A DNA stretch of 25,191 nucleotides from JAJYZP01 sp049964535. GTDB taxonomy: Bacteria; Actinomycetota; Acidimicrobiia; Acidimicrobiales; Acidimicrobiaceae. The stretch spans positions 1 through 25,191 of the forward strand of contig JBMFXG010000011.1 of NCBI GenBank assembly GCA_049964535.1, given 5' to 3'. A program made the translations under genes and the position numbers. Position 1 is the first letter of the stretch. Each line of letters begins with the position of its first letter. A model generated the notes under the pieces. The model did not search any database. It was given only the letters and a program-made list of their open reading frames with translations, and had not been told where the DNA came from. Positions 1 through 7,160 of the stretch are shown here, piece by piece.

Positions 1-303
1 CAGCGTTTTATCGACGCCATGAAGTTTGAGTCCTCTGTGCTCGTTGTGGTTGAGCCAGGCGATGAGACACTAGCCAAGAGTCTACGGAACCTGCCGAACG
101 TCGAAGTTGCGTTCCCTTCTAACTTGAGTGCCTATCTCGTTCTGGTGAACGATGCAATCGTTTTCACTGAAGGTTCACTACCTCGCAGTCAGGCGGGAGA
201 ATCACTTGTCGTGGAAGGTCGTACGGTTGCGCCGGTCGACGGCAACGTTGAAGAGGCTGCGACGACGGAGCAGACTGAGGTTGTAGAGGAGGGTCTGGAC
301 TGA
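1..303 (+). CDS. rplD: Ribosomal protein L4, C-terminal part (5' end outside window)
   Basis: This is the end of L4, an early-assembly protein of the large subunit that lines the exit tunnel. The frame is open from base 1 (QRFIDAMKFESS...) and ends at TGA 301-303, so the start lies upstream of the window. The visible segment matches the end of the L4 fold: a strand with VLVVVEPGD, then SLRNLPNVEV, then YLVLVNDAIVFTEGSL. About 35 residues follow the usual end of L4 and form a tail rich in Glu and Thr. The stop overlaps the rplW start by one base, which suggests coupled translation. The ATG at 19 is internal to L4 and is not a start. Position directly before rplW and rplB is the normal S10-operon order and supports the call. 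Confidence 0.95.
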   Translation, partial: QRFIDAMKFESSVLVVVEPGDETLAKSLRNLPNVEVAFPSNLSAYLVLVNDAIVFTEGSLPRSQAGESLVVEGRTVAPVDGNVEEAATTEQTEVVEEGLD

Positions 304-599
304 TGTCGGGCGCGAATGCATATGAGGTAATCCGTCGGCCGCTCGTTTCAGAGAAGAGCTACAAGGCAATGGACGAGGGTGTTTACTCCTTTATTGTCGA
401 CCCTCGGGCTACGAAGGTCGACATTCGATTTGCAGTCGAGAAGCTCTTTGACGTGCACGTGGTGGATGTCAACACTCTGAACCGCAAGGGGAAGAGGAAG
501 CGCAATCGGCGAAGTGGGGTCTGGACTAACGGACATAACGAGAAGCATGCCATGGTCCGCCTCCGCGCAGGTGAGTCCATAGAGATCTTTGAGAAGTAG
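303..599 (+). CDS. rplW: Ribosomal protein L23
   Basis: L23 binds 23S rRNA at the tunnel exit, where trigger factor and SRP dock. The protein is 98 residues, normal for bacterial L23. It opens with the typical IRRPLVSEKSY segment, followed by YSFIVDPRATKVDIRFAVEKLFDVHVVDVN and a basic loop KGKRKRNRR that threads into rRNA. The ATG at 303 shares one base with the rplD stop and has an AGGAGGG ribosome binding site at 287-293, 9 nt upstream, so the start is well supported. It lies between rplD and rplB as in nearly all bacterial S10 operons. Confidence 0.98.
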   Translation: MSGANAYEVIRRPLVSEKSYKAMDEGVYSFIVDPRATKVDIRFAVEKLFDVHVVDVNTLNRKGKRKRNRRSGVWTNGHNEKHAMVRLRAGESIEIFEK

Positions 600-607
600 G
601 AGTTAGC

Positions 608-1444
608 GTGGCAGTTAGAAAACGAAAGCCGACAAGCGCAGGACGGCGCTTCCAGAGCGTCTCGGACTTCTCAGATGTTACGGCTACTCGTCCAGAGAAG
701 TCGCTTCTTGAGCCTGCGAGTTCGTCGGGTGGTCGTAACGCGTATGGGCGTAAGACGGCGCGTCATCGTGGTGGCGGGCACAAGCGCCAGTACCGTGTGA
801 TCGACTTTAAGCGTAATAAGGACGAGGTTCCAGCGAAGGTCGCCACGATCGAGTACGATCCCAATCGCAACGCTCGGATCGCCCTTCTGCACTATCTGGA
901 CGGTGAAAAGCGCTATATCTTGGCTCCGGCCAAGCTCTCGGTCGGTGACATGGTGGAGTCTGGGCCCAAGGCCGACATCAAGACGGGTAACGCTCTGCCG
1001 TTGAGAAATATCCCCGTTGGTACGACGGTCCACAACGTTGAGATGCGACCGGGACAGGGTGGCAAGATAGCTCGAAGTGCAGGGATGTCCGTTCAGCTCG
1101 TTGCTCGAGAAGGCGACTATGCAACCCTGCGCCTTCCTTCGACCGAAATGAGGCGAGTACCGATCGATTGTCGAGCCTCGATCGGAGAGGTAGGAAACTC
1201 GGAGTTCGAACTCCTCTCGGTTGGCAAGGCTGGACGTTCTCGTTGGAAGGGAGTTCGACCACAGACACGTGGCGTCGCTATGAACCCGGTCGACCACCCG
1301 CTCGGTGGTGGTGAAGGCAAGACCTCAGGTGGTCGGCATCCAGTGTCGCCATGGGGTAAGCCCGAGGGCCGAACTCGCTCGAAGCATAAGGATTCAGATC
1401 GTTTGATAATTCGTCGTCGGAGAGCTCGCGGAGCTCGGAGGTAG
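608..1444 (+). CDS. rplB: Ribosomal protein L2
   Basis: L2 is a large-subunit core protein needed for subunit joining and close to the peptidyl-transferase centre. Its 278 residues are typical of actinobacterial L2. The start is GTG at 608 with AGGAG just upstream at about 598-602. The N-terminal OB-like region contains GRKTARHRGGGHKRQYR. The C-terminal region contains GVRPQTRGVAMNPVDH, followed by GGGEGKTSGGRHPVSPWG and a very basic end. One oddity: the strongly conserved NPVDHPHGGGEG motif reads NPVDHPLGGGEG here (Leu232, codon 1301-1303). The adjacent Asp229-His230 pair is kept. The TAG stop lies within the rpsS ribosome binding site. Confidence 0.98.
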   Translation: MAVRKRKPTSAGRRFQSVSDFSDVTATRPEKSLLEPASSSGGRNAYGRKTARHRGGGHKRQYRVIDFKRNKDEVPAKVATIEYDPNRNARIALLHYLDGEKRYILAPAKLSVGDMVESGPKADIKTGNALPLRNIPVGTTVHNVEMRPGQGGKIARSAGMSVQLVAREGDYATLRLPSTEMRRVPIDCRASIGEVGNSEFELLSVGKAGRSRWKGVRPQTRGVAMNPVDHPLGGGEGKTSGGRHPVSPWGKPEGRTRSKHKDSDRLIIRRRRARGARR

Positions 1445-1452
1445 GTCGGCCC

Positions 1453-1734
1453 ATGCCGCGTAGTTTGAAAAAAGGCCCCTTCGTGGATGATCACCTTCTC
1501 AAGAAGGTCGATACGCAGAACGAGAGTGGTGACAAGAAGGTAATTAAGACGTGGTCGAGACGTTCGACGATCATCCCCGATATGGTTGGGCACACGATTG
1601 CGGTCCACGATGGTCGCAAACATGTTCCGGTCTATCTCACGGAGTCCATGGTGGGCCATAAGCTAGGTGAGTTCGCACCGACGAGAACCTTCCGATACCA
1701 TGCCGGACAAGAGCGTGCCGGGAGGAGAAGGTAA
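1453..1734 (+). CDS. rpsS: Ribosomal protein S19
   Basis: S19 sits in the head of the small subunit with S13 and contacts the A-site tRNA and bridge B1a. The 93-residue protein starts MPRSLKKGPFVDDHLLKKV, the classic S19 N-terminus. It contains TWSRRSTIIPDMVGHTIAVHDGRKHVPVYLTESMVGHKLGEFAPTR-type sequence in the middle and ends with a basic tail. The ATG at 1453 has GGAGGT at 1437-1442, which overlaps the end of rplB. The TAA stop shares one base with the rplV ATG. Length and motifs are ordinary, and the rplB-rpsS-rplV order confirms the call. Confidence 0.98.
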   Translation: MPRSLKKGPFVDDHLLKKVDTQNESGDKKVIKTWSRRSTIIPDMVGHTIAVHDGRKHVPVYLTESMVGHKLGEFAPTRTFRYHAGQERAGRRR

Positions 1735-2405
1735 TGGCCGTGGCTGAGCTTGAATCGGTTCCTCAAGGACGAGCTGTACTTCGGGGCTATCAAATGTCTG
1801 CCTCAAAGGTACGAGAGGTGCTCGATCTGATCCGCGGAAAGTCGGCGGTCGCAGCGATGGAGACTCTGTCGCTTGTTGAGCGTGGCGCGGCAGAACCCGT
1901 TGCAAAGTTGCTCCGCTCTGCGGTTGCAAACGCTGCTCATCTGCACGGTCTTGCGCCAGATGAGGTCTATGTTGCCGTCACGTTTGCTGACGAGGGTACG
2001 ACGCTGAAGCGCTTCCGACCTCGAGCTCGTGGGCGAGCGGGTAGGATTCGCAAACGCACGAGTCACATCACGATCATCGTAGAGCGTCTGCCAGAGGCTC
2101 GCTTAGCAGTGATTCGTGCGAAGCGTCGAGGTGAAGAGGCAAACCGTCGGGCCAGACGGGTGCGAAGCTCGCGCGGTGAAAGTGTATCGACTGCGGCTGA
2201 AGCGGCCTTAGAAGCTAAGGATCGAGACGAAAGCGCTGTGCAAACTCCGTCTAACGATATCGCTATCGAAGAGACCGAATTGTCGGTCGAGCCTGAAGCG
2301 ATCGAGATGGATTCTGAGGAAGTGGCTGCCACTGACGTCTCTGGCGGGGGTGTCGAGGAAGTGGCTGACGTCGTTACCGAGGCCGAAGAGGAAGAGAAGA
2401 ACTAA
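1734..2405 (+). CDS. rplV: Ribosomal protein L22 with long charged C-terminal extension
   Basis: L22 binds all 23S rRNA domains and its beta-hairpin lines the exit tunnel. The L22 core covers about residues 10-118: RGYQMSASKVREVLDLIRG, ANAAHLHGL, then the hairpin with LKRFRPRARGRAGRIRKRTSHIT in two halves around residues 91-113. The protein is 223 residues, about twice the usual 110-120. Residues 119-149 are strongly basic. Residues 150-223 are acidic, rich in Glu, Asp, Ala and Val, and predicted disordered (inference). Actinobacterial L22 often has a tail, but an acidic end is less expected. The ATG overlaps the rpsS stop by one base and the stop overlaps the rpsC ATG by one base. Confidence 0.97.
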   Translation: MAVAELESVPQGRAVLRGYQMSASKVREVLDLIRGKSAVAAMETLSLVERGAAEPVAKLLRSAVANAAHLHGLAPDEVYVAVTFADEGTTLKRFRPRARGRAGRIRKRTSHITIIVERLPEARLAVIRAKRRGEEANRRARRVRSSRGESVSTAAEAALEAKDRDESAVQTPSNDIAIEETELSVEPEAIEMDSEEVAATDVSGGGVEEVADVVTEAEEEEKN

Positions 2406-3337
2406 TGGGTCAAAAAATCAATCCTTACGGTTTCCGTCTCGGAGTCACTACCGATTGGAAATCTCGGTGGTTCGATGAGAAAAACTACAAAAAGTGGGTG
2501 ATCGAGGACTACGCAATTCGATCGTTCTTGATGAACGAGTTGGAGACCGCAGCGGTCTCTCGGGTTGAGATCGAGCGTACGCGAGATCGAGTCAAGGTCG
2601 ATATTCACACCGCTCGTCCAGGTATCGTGATCGGAAAAAAGGGTTCAGAAGCTGATCGGTTGCGCAAGGCGCTGGTGGAGATTACGCATAATCAAAAGGT
2701 GCAGATCAACATCGAAGAGATTAAGCAACCCGAGCTCGATGCCGCTCTCGTCGCCCAAGGTATCGCCGATCAGCTGGCTCGTCGTGTGAGCTTTCGACGG
2801 GCTATGAAGCGTGCTCTGCAGATGGTAGAGAAGGCAGGCGGCCAAGGCGTCACCGTTATGTGCTCCGGTCGACTTGGCGGCGCTGAGATGGCTCGTAAAG
2901 AGTCCTATCGTGAGGGCCGTGTACCACGTCACACACTACGTGCCGACATTGACTACGGATTTCGTGAGGCGCGGACGACCTTCGGTCGCATCGGCGTGAA
3001 GGTGTGGATCTATAAGGGTGACATCTTGCCCTACAAGGTTGTTCCCGGTACTGATGAGCGTGGAGTGAAACCCGCAGCTCCGGTGGCCAATGCAGCCCGG
3101 AGAGTGATTACCGCTGGTGGTGGTCGGCGACGTGCTGAAGGTACGACGTCAGTTTCCGAAGTTGAGAATCCTTCAACCGAGGAGACCGTAGTAACAGGTT
3201 CGGTTCCTAACGCCTCGGTCGTCAACGCTCCAGAGGGGGACGACTTGGAGCGATTGCTCGCCGAAGAGGAAGAGATAGAGCGTCGTACCCGGGAGTCCGG
3301 ACATGAGGCTCCTCACTTTAAAAAGGAGGTTGACTGA
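2405..3337 (+). CDS. rpsC: Ribosomal protein S3 with acidic C-terminal tail
   Basis: S3 forms part of the mRNA entry tunnel and has helicase-related function on the small subunit. It opens MGQKINPYGFRLGVTTDWKS, as in most bacterial S3. A type II KH domain covers about residues 39-107, with the GKKG loop at 77-80. The S3 C-terminal domain covers about 115-212 and includes GRLGGAEMARKESYREGRVPRHTLRADIDYG in its conserved layout. Residues from about 213 to 310 form an extra tail, first Ala/Arg-rich, then acidic around EGDDLERLLAEEEEIE. The total of 310 residues is longer than the usual 210-280. The start overlaps the rplV stop by one base. Confidence 0.97.
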   Translation: MGQKINPYGFRLGVTTDWKSRWFDEKNYKKWVIEDYAIRSFLMNELETAAVSRVEIERTRDRVKVDIHTARPGIVIGKKGSEADRLRKALVEITHNQKVQINIEEIKQPELDAALVAQGIADQLARRVSFRRAMKRALQMVEKAGGQGVTVMCSGRLGGAEMARKESYREGRVPRHTLRADIDYGFREARTTFGRIGVKVWIYKGDILPYKVVPGTDERGVKPAAPVANAARRVITAGGGRRRAEGTTSVSEVENPSTEETVVTGSVPNASVVNAPEGDDLERLLAEEEEIERRTRESGHEAPHFKKEVD

Positions 3338-3338
3338 G

Positions 3339-3773
3339 ATGTTGATGCCTCGTAAGGTACGGTACCGGAAGACGCAGCGAGGCCGCATGAGCGGCATGTC
3401 TCGATCCGGGAACGATATTCATTTCGGCGATTTCGCTATTCAGGCGCTGGAGCCCGGCTGGATCACAGCTCGGCAGATTGAAGCGGCTCGACGAGCTATG
3501 ACTCGTCACATCCGCCGTGGCGGTAAAGTTTGGATCCGGATCTTTCCTGACAAGCCAGTGACGAAGAAGCCGGCCGAGACCCGTATGGGCTCGGGTAAGG
3601 GTAACCCTGAGTTATGGGTAGCTGTGGTGAGGCCTGGGCGAATCATGTTTGAGCTGGCCGGGGTCTCTGAGGAGCTTGCTGCTGAAGCGATGGCGAGGGC
3701 CATCCAGAAGCTGCCGATTCGGGCAAAGTTTATTGTACGTGAGGATGCTGTAGCTACGGAGGTTGCGAAGTGA
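3339..3773 (+). CDS. rplP: Ribosomal protein L16
   Basis: L16 organises the A-site region of the large subunit and binds 5S-proximal rRNA. I chose ATG 3339, giving MLMPRKVRYRKTQRGRM and 144 residues, the normal L16 form. An AAAGGAGG ribosome binding site lies at 3322-3329, 9 nt before this ATG. An upstream in-frame ATG at 3303 lies within rpsC and would add 12 non-L16 residues, so I reject it. Conserved segments include FGDFAIQALEPGWITARQIEAAR, RGGKVWIRIFPDKPVTKKPAETRMGSGKG in its usual place, and WVAVVRPGRIMFE. The TGA stop overlaps the rpmC GTG. Confidence 0.97.
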   Translation: MLMPRKVRYRKTQRGRMSGMSRSGNDIHFGDFAIQALEPGWITARQIEAARRAMTRHIRRGGKVWIRIFPDKPVTKKPAETRMGSGKGNPELWVAVVRPGRIMFELAGVSEELAAEAMARAIQKLPIRAKFIVREDAVATEVAK

Positions 3774-3988
3774 CCAAGGCAGTAGAGCTTCGTACTCTGG
3801 CCGATCATGAGCTTGCGGATCGTCTCGAGGAGAGTCGGCGGGAGCTGTTCAATCTGCGCTTCCAGTTAGCTACCTCTCAGTCGACGAACACGGCGAGACT
3901 CAAGACCCTGAAGAAGGAGATCGCAAGGGTTCTGGCGATCCAGACGGAGCGCGCGTATGACGTACTCATCAGTGAGGTGGATAAGTAG
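3770..3988 (+). CDS. rpmC: Ribosomal protein L29
   Basis: L29 is a small helical protein next to L23 at the tunnel exit. The 72-residue product has the expected two-helix hairpin: LRTLADHELADRLEESRREL followed by FNLRFQLATSQSTNTARLK and a third short helix with IARVLAIQTERA. The GTG at 3770 overlaps the rplP stop by 4 nt (GTGA), a typical coupling arrangement. The TAG stop at 3986-3988 is directly followed by the rpsQ ATG. The rplP-rpmC-rpsQ order is the standard S10-operon end. Confidence 0.96.
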   Translation: MTKAVELRTLADHELADRLEESRRELFNLRFQLATSQSTNTARLKTLKKEIARVLAIQTERAYDVLISEVDK

Positions 3989-4357
3989 ATGTCAGAGAAT
4001 GTTGATGTGGTCTCGGAGGACTCTGAGGTAGCTGTGGCCGAAGAGACGGTAGCGGAGCCATCTCAGGTCGTTTCGTCGGTGGTCGATGAGGGTAGCGACG
4101 AGAAGGCTCGGGCATCTCGCAAGTTCCGAGATGGTGTGGTCGTCTCGACCGCTATGGATAAAACGATCGTCGTTGCGATTACTGAGCGTGTTCGACATCG
4201 TCGCTACCAGCGGACGGTGCAGCGAACCAAGAAGCTCTATGTCGATGACCAAGAAGGATCGGCAAAGTTGGGAGACTCGGTTCGTGTCGTAGAGACTCGT
4301 CCGTTGTCGAAGTTGAAGCGGTGGCGTCTGTTAGAAGTGTTGGAGCGTGCGCGATGA
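3989..4357 (+). CDS. rpsQ: Ribosomal protein S17 with acidic N-terminal extension
   Basis: S17 is a primary 16S rRNA-binding protein with an OB fold. The S17 core starts near residue 44 (RKFRDGVVVSTAMDKTIVV) and includes RYQRTVQRTKKLYVDD, then VRVVETRPLSKLKRWRLLEV. The total of 122 residues exceeds the usual 80-95 because of an N-terminal stretch of about 43 residues with roughly a dozen Asp/Glu and almost no basic residues. The ATG at 3989 directly follows the rpmC stop and has GAGGTGG at 3974-3980, so the extension looks translated. A shorter start cannot be excluded from sequence alone. The stop overlaps the rplN ATG (ATGA). Confidence 0.95.
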   Translation: MSENVDVVSEDSEVAVAEETVAEPSQVVSSVVDEGSDEKARASRKFRDGVVVSTAMDKTIVVAITERVRHRRYQRTVQRTKKLYVDDQEGSAKLGDSVRVVETRPLSKLKRWRLLEVLERAR

Positions 4358-4722
4358 TACAGCAGGAATCGCGACTTCGTGTCGCTGACAACTCTGGAGC
4401 TAAAGAGGTCTTGTGCATCAAGGTTCTCGGCGGATCGCGTCGACGTTACGCAAGCATCGGTGACGTCTTCGTAGCTACGGTCAAAGATGCTATCCCCGGT
4501 GCCGCCGTTAAAAAAGGTGACGTCGTGAAGTGTGTTGTAGTCCGGGTGAAGAAGGAGAAGCGTCGTCCAGACGGTAGCTATATCCGCTTCGATGAGAACG
4601 CTGCGGTGCTGATCAATGATTCACTGCAGCCCCGTGGCACTCGTATCTTTGGCCCTGTCGGGCGAGAGCTGCGAGATAAAAAGTTCATGAGGATTATCTC
4701 CTTAGCACCGGAGGTGTTGTAA
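4354..4722 (+). CDS. rplN: Ribosomal protein L14
   Basis: L14 binds 23S rRNA at the subunit interface (bridges B5 and B8) and is one of the most conserved ribosomal proteins. I chose ATG 4354, which overlaps the rpsQ TGA in an ATGA and yields MIQQESRLRVADNSGAKEV, the normal L14 start. An upstream in-frame start at 4321 would add 11 unrelated residues. The 122-residue product has CIKVLGGS, GDVFVATVKDAIPG, VKCVVVRVKK, FDENAAVLIND and PRGTRIFGPVGRELR in canonical order. TTGGAG at 4340-4345 serves as ribosome binding site. The stop overlaps the rplX ATG by one base. Confidence 0.98.
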   Translation: MIQQESRLRVADNSGAKEVLCIKVLGGSRRRYASIGDVFVATVKDAIPGAAVKKGDVVKCVVVRVKKEKRRPDGSYIRFDENAAVLINDSLQPRGTRIFGPVGRELRDKKFMRIISLAPEVL

Positions 4723-5027
4723 TGCACGTTCGTAAAGGTGACAAGGTTCGGGTGATCGCGGGTAAAGATCGTGGTCATGAGGGCGAGGTCGTTCGGGTTA
4801 TCCCGGGACGAGACAGGGTTGTAGTAGCAGGAGCTAACGTAGCGAAGCGTCACACGAAAGCGACCTCTGCGACGACGCAGGGTGGCATTATCGACAAGGC
4901 GATGCCGTTGCATGTATCGAACGTGGCTCTCGTGTGCTCGAAGTGTGGAGTGACCCGAGCCGGGGCGCGATTCGATAGTGACGGTCTGAAGGTACGGACC
5001 TGTGCGAAGTGTGGTGGAGATCTATGA
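4722..5027 (+). CDS. rplX: Ribosomal protein L24 (zinc-ribbon type)
   Basis: L24 is an assembly initiator of the large subunit. The N-terminal KOW motif covers about residues 2-30 (VRKGDKVRVIAGKDRGHEGEV). The C-terminal part carries two CxxC pairs, Cys72/Cys75 and Cys94/Cys97, which fit a zinc ribbon found in many L24 proteins outside the Proteobacteria. The length of 101 residues is normal. The start has a strong GGAGGTG at 4710-4716 within the end of rplN. The stop TGA overlaps the rplE ATG (ATGA), so the pair is probably translationally coupled. Confidence 0.97.
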   Translation: MHVRKGDKVRVIAGKDRGHEGEVVRVIPGRDRVVVAGANVAKRHTKATSATTQGGIIDKAMPLHVSNVALVCSKCGVTRAGARFDSDGLKVRTCAKCGGDL

Positions 5028-5596
5028 GTGAGGCGACAAAGGTTAGGCCGCGCCTAAAGGTGAAGTATGACACCGAGGTGAAGGCAGCGCTGAAAGAGTC
5101 GTTGGGGCTATCCAACGTCATGCAGGTTCCAACGCTGGAGAAGATCGTGATCAATGTCGGCGTTGGGCGAGCTACGCAACAGCAGTCTCTGATAGAGAAC
5201 ACGGTCCGAGACATCGAGATTATCGCAGGCCAAAAGCCAGTGGTGACTCGTGCTCGTAAAGCTATCGCGGGATTCAAGCTCCGTGCCGGTAATCCCATTG
5301 GAGTACGGGTAACTCTGCGAGGTGATCGCATGTGGGAGTTTTTCGATCGCCTGGTCGCTGTAGCGATTCCTAGGATCCGAGACTTCCGAGGTCTGAACCC
5401 GAAGTCCTTCGATGGTCATGGGAACTACACCTTCGGTGTGACTGAGCAGCTGATCTTTCCGGAGATCGACTACGACAAGGTCGATGCAACCCGTGGTATG
5501 GATATTACGATCGTGACCACTGCACAGTCAAACGAACATGGTCGAGCGCTTCTTAATGCTTTCGGCTTTCCATTCAAGAGAGAAGGGGCACAGTAG
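5024..5596 (+). CDS. rplE: Ribosomal protein L5
   Basis: L5 is a 5S rRNA-binding protein of the central protuberance that also touches the P-site tRNA. I chose ATG 5024, overlapping the rplX stop in an ATGA, which gives MSEATKVRPRLKVKYDTEV and 190 residues. An in-frame GTG at 5009 lies inside the zinc ribbon of L24 and is unlikely. Canonical segments are NVMQVPTLEKIVINVGVG, IAGQKPVVTRARKAIAGFKLR, IGVRVTLRGDRMWEFFDRL and FDGHGNYTFGVTEQLIFPEI. The length is slightly above the E. coli protein, as is common in actinobacteria. rpsZ follows after 3 nt. Confidence 0.98.
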   Translation: MSEATKVRPRLKVKYDTEVKAALKESLGLSNVMQVPTLEKIVINVGVGRATQQQSLIENTVRDIEIIAGQKPVVTRARKAIAGFKLRAGNPIGVRVTLRGDRMWEFFDRLVAVAIPRIRDFRGLNPKSFDGHGNYTFGVTEQLIFPEIDYDKVDATRGMDITIVTTAQSNEHGRALLNAFGFPFKREGAQ

Positions 5597-5599
5597 AAG

Positions 5600-5785
5600 A
5601 TGGCGAAGAAGGCTCTAATTGCCAAAGCGCAGAGGACCCCGAAGTTTCGCGTCAGGGCGTATACACGTTGTCAACGATGTGGCCGGCCCCACGCAGTGTT
5701 TCGTAAGTTTGGACTATGTCGTATCTGTCTTCGGGTGATGGCTCACGCTGGTGAGCTTCCAGGCGTGACCAAGGCGAGCTGGTAG
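5600..5785 (+). CDS. rpsZ: Ribosomal protein S14, zinc-binding type Z
   Basis: S14 sits in the head of the small subunit between S3, S10 and S19. This is the short zinc form of 61 residues, as opposed to the zinc-free form of about 90-100. Zinc ligands are Cys24, Cys27, Cys40 and Cys43 (RCQRCGR and LCRICLR). The N-terminal AKKALIAKAQRTPKF and the end GELPGVTKASW are characteristic. It starts 3 nt after rplE with an AGAAGG-type ribosome binding site in the end of that gene. Type Z S14 between rplE and rpsH is usual in actinobacteria and Firmicutes. No zinc-independent copy is visible in this window. Confidence 0.97.
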   Translation: MAKKALIAKAQRTPKFRVRAYTRCQRCGRPHAVFRKFGLCRICLRVMAHAGELPGVTKASW

Positions 5786-5798
5786 GGAGTTGAAGTAG

Positions 5799-6203
5799 AT
5801 GAGCATGACTGATCCGATTGCGGACATGCTGACCCGTATTCGAAATGCGAATACAGCGAAGCACGATGTCGTCAAGATGCCAGGTTCGAAGGTAAAGGTT
5901 AATCTGGCCAAGGTACTCGAACGAGAGGGATACATCGCGGGTTACGAGCTAGGGGAGGCCGAAGGCCGACCTGGTACTCTGCTGACCCTCACCCTCAAGT
6001 ACTCCGGGGACCGGGAGCGCACGATTTCGGGCATTCAGAGGGTTTCGAAGCCAGGTCTTCGCGTGTATTCGCGAGCGGAGAGTATTCCGCGTGTCCTCGG
6101 AGGGCTTGGAGTAGCGGTCTTGTCGACCTCGAAGGGCCTGATGACAGACCGTGAAGCGCGTAAGGCAAATATTGGTGGCGAAGTCCTGTGCTACGTGTGG
6201 TGA
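5799..6203 (+). CDS. rpsH: Ribosomal protein S8
   Basis: S8 is a central-domain 16S rRNA binder; in E. coli it also represses the spc operon by binding its own mRNA. The 134-residue protein starts MSMTDPIADMLTRIRNANTA and ends with the conserved block containing VLGGLGVAVLSTSKGLMTDREARKANIGGEVLCYVW, in pieces along residues 97-134. The ATG at 5799 has GGGAG about 10 nt upstream. The next ATG at 5805 is a possible alternative that would remove only two residues. I did not recognise an S8-binding mRNA mimic near rplE, but a structure search would be needed to decide this. Confidence 0.98.
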   Translation: MSMTDPIADMLTRIRNANTAKHDVVKMPGSKVKVNLAKVLEREGYIAGYELGEAEGRPGTLLTLTLKYSGDRERTISGIQRVSKPGLRVYSRAESIPRVLGGLGVAVLSTSKGLMTDREARKANIGGEVLCYVW

Positions 6204-6224
6204 TCCGAGAGAAGGAGAGAGACT

Positions 6225-6767
6225 GTGTCTCGTATTGGTAAGGTCCCCGTAGTCGTACCTGCCGGTGTCGACGTAGAAATCAAAGATGGTAGGCACGTAG
6301 CGGTCAAGGGTCCAAAAGGCTCGCTGTCGCGTTCTCTGCCTGGCTCGATTACGGTTCGGCGTGACGGAGAGTCCCTAGTTGTGGAGCGCCCAGATGACTC
6401 GAGGGAATCTAAGGCACTGCACGGACTGTGTCGGACTCTGGTCTCCAACATGGTGGTAGGTGTGACCGAGGGGTACGTTCGTAACCTTGATATTGTCGGG
6501 GTCGGCTATCGAGCTGCTGCAAAGGCCTCGACGCAGCTAGAGCTAGCTCTTGGGTTCTCGCATCCGGTCGTTGTTGACGCTCCGAGTGGAATTGCCTTCG
6601 AGACACCGACACCGAATCGCATCTCGATCAATGGGATCGATAAAGAGCTCGTGGGTCAGGTTGCTGCGAATATTAGGAAGTTGAAGAAGCCCGAGCCCTA
6701 CAAGGGTAAAGGTATCCGCTACGAAGGCGAGAAGGTCCTTCGTAAAGTCGGCAAAGCCGGTAAGTAG
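6225..6767 (+). CDS. rplF: Ribosomal protein L6
   Basis: L6 lies near the factor-binding site and sarcin-ricin loop of the large subunit. The 180-residue protein has the usual two repeated domains (about 1-82 and 83-175). Markers are SRIGKVPVVVPAGVDVEI at the N-terminus, VKGPKGSLSR, and the signature PEPYKGKGIRYEGEKVLRKVGKAGK near the end, which is nearly invariant in L6. The start is GTG at 6225 with AAGGAG at 6212-6217, 7 nt upstream. It follows rpsH after 21 nt and precedes rplR after 27 nt. Confidence 0.98.
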   Translation: MSRIGKVPVVVPAGVDVEIKDGRHVAVKGPKGSLSRSLPGSITVRRDGESLVVERPDDSRESKALHGLCRTLVSNMVVGVTEGYVRNLDIVGVGYRAAAKASTQLELALGFSHPVVVDAPSGIAFETPTPNRISINGIDKELVGQVAANIRKLKKPEPYKGKGIRYEGEKVLRKVGKAGK

Positions 6768-6794
6768 CCGAGAGAGATTCTGCAGGAGTTACGT

Positions 6795-7160
6795 ATGTCC
6801 GATTCATCCCATATCTCTGTTAAGCGGAGACAAAAGCGCCACTCGCGAGTTCGAAAGTATGTTGTCGGTAAGACGAGTCGTCCGCGGCTCTGTGTCTTCC
6901 GCTCGAATCGCCACATCGTCGCTCAGATCATCGATGATTCAACAGGTCGCACCCTTGCGGCCGCGTCATCGCTTGAAGCTGCGATTCGTGGAGAGGGCAC
7001 TGGAAATACTGCCTCGGCACAACGCGTTGGGGCTTTGCTCGCTGAGCGGGCTAAGGCCTCGGGAGTCGAGGTTGTTGTTTTTGACCGTGGCGGATTCCGT
7101 TACCACGGTCGAGTTGCTGCCTTGGCTGAGGCCGCACGAGCGGGAGGACTTGAGTTCTAA
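6795..7160 (+). CDS. rplR: Ribosomal protein L18
   Basis: L18 binds 5S rRNA together with L5. The 121-residue protein has a basic N-terminus (VKRRQKRHSRVRKYV) followed by the L18 core: RPRLCVFRSNRHIVAQIIDD, then TLAAASS, then VGALLAERAKASGVEVVVFDRGGFRYHGRV, ending ALAEAARAGGLEF. AGGAG at 6784-6788 lies 6 nt before the ATG. The TAA stop overlaps the rpsE ATG by one base. Length and motifs are typical. Confidence 0.97.
   Translation: MSDSSHISVKRRQKRHSRVRKYVVGKTSRPRLCVFRSNRHIVAQIIDDSTGRTLAAASSLEAAIRGEGTGNTASAQRVGALLAERAKASGVEVVVFDRGGFRYHGRVAALAEAARAGGLEF

Noticed and set aside
671..1297. 208-codon minus-strand frame inside rplB
   Set aside because: It is entirely antisense to the conserved L2 gene and has no recognisable features.
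3303..3338. Upstream in-frame ATG extension of L16
   Set aside because: It lies within rpsC and lacks L16-like residues, while ATG 3339 has an ideal ribosome binding site and the normal N-terminus.
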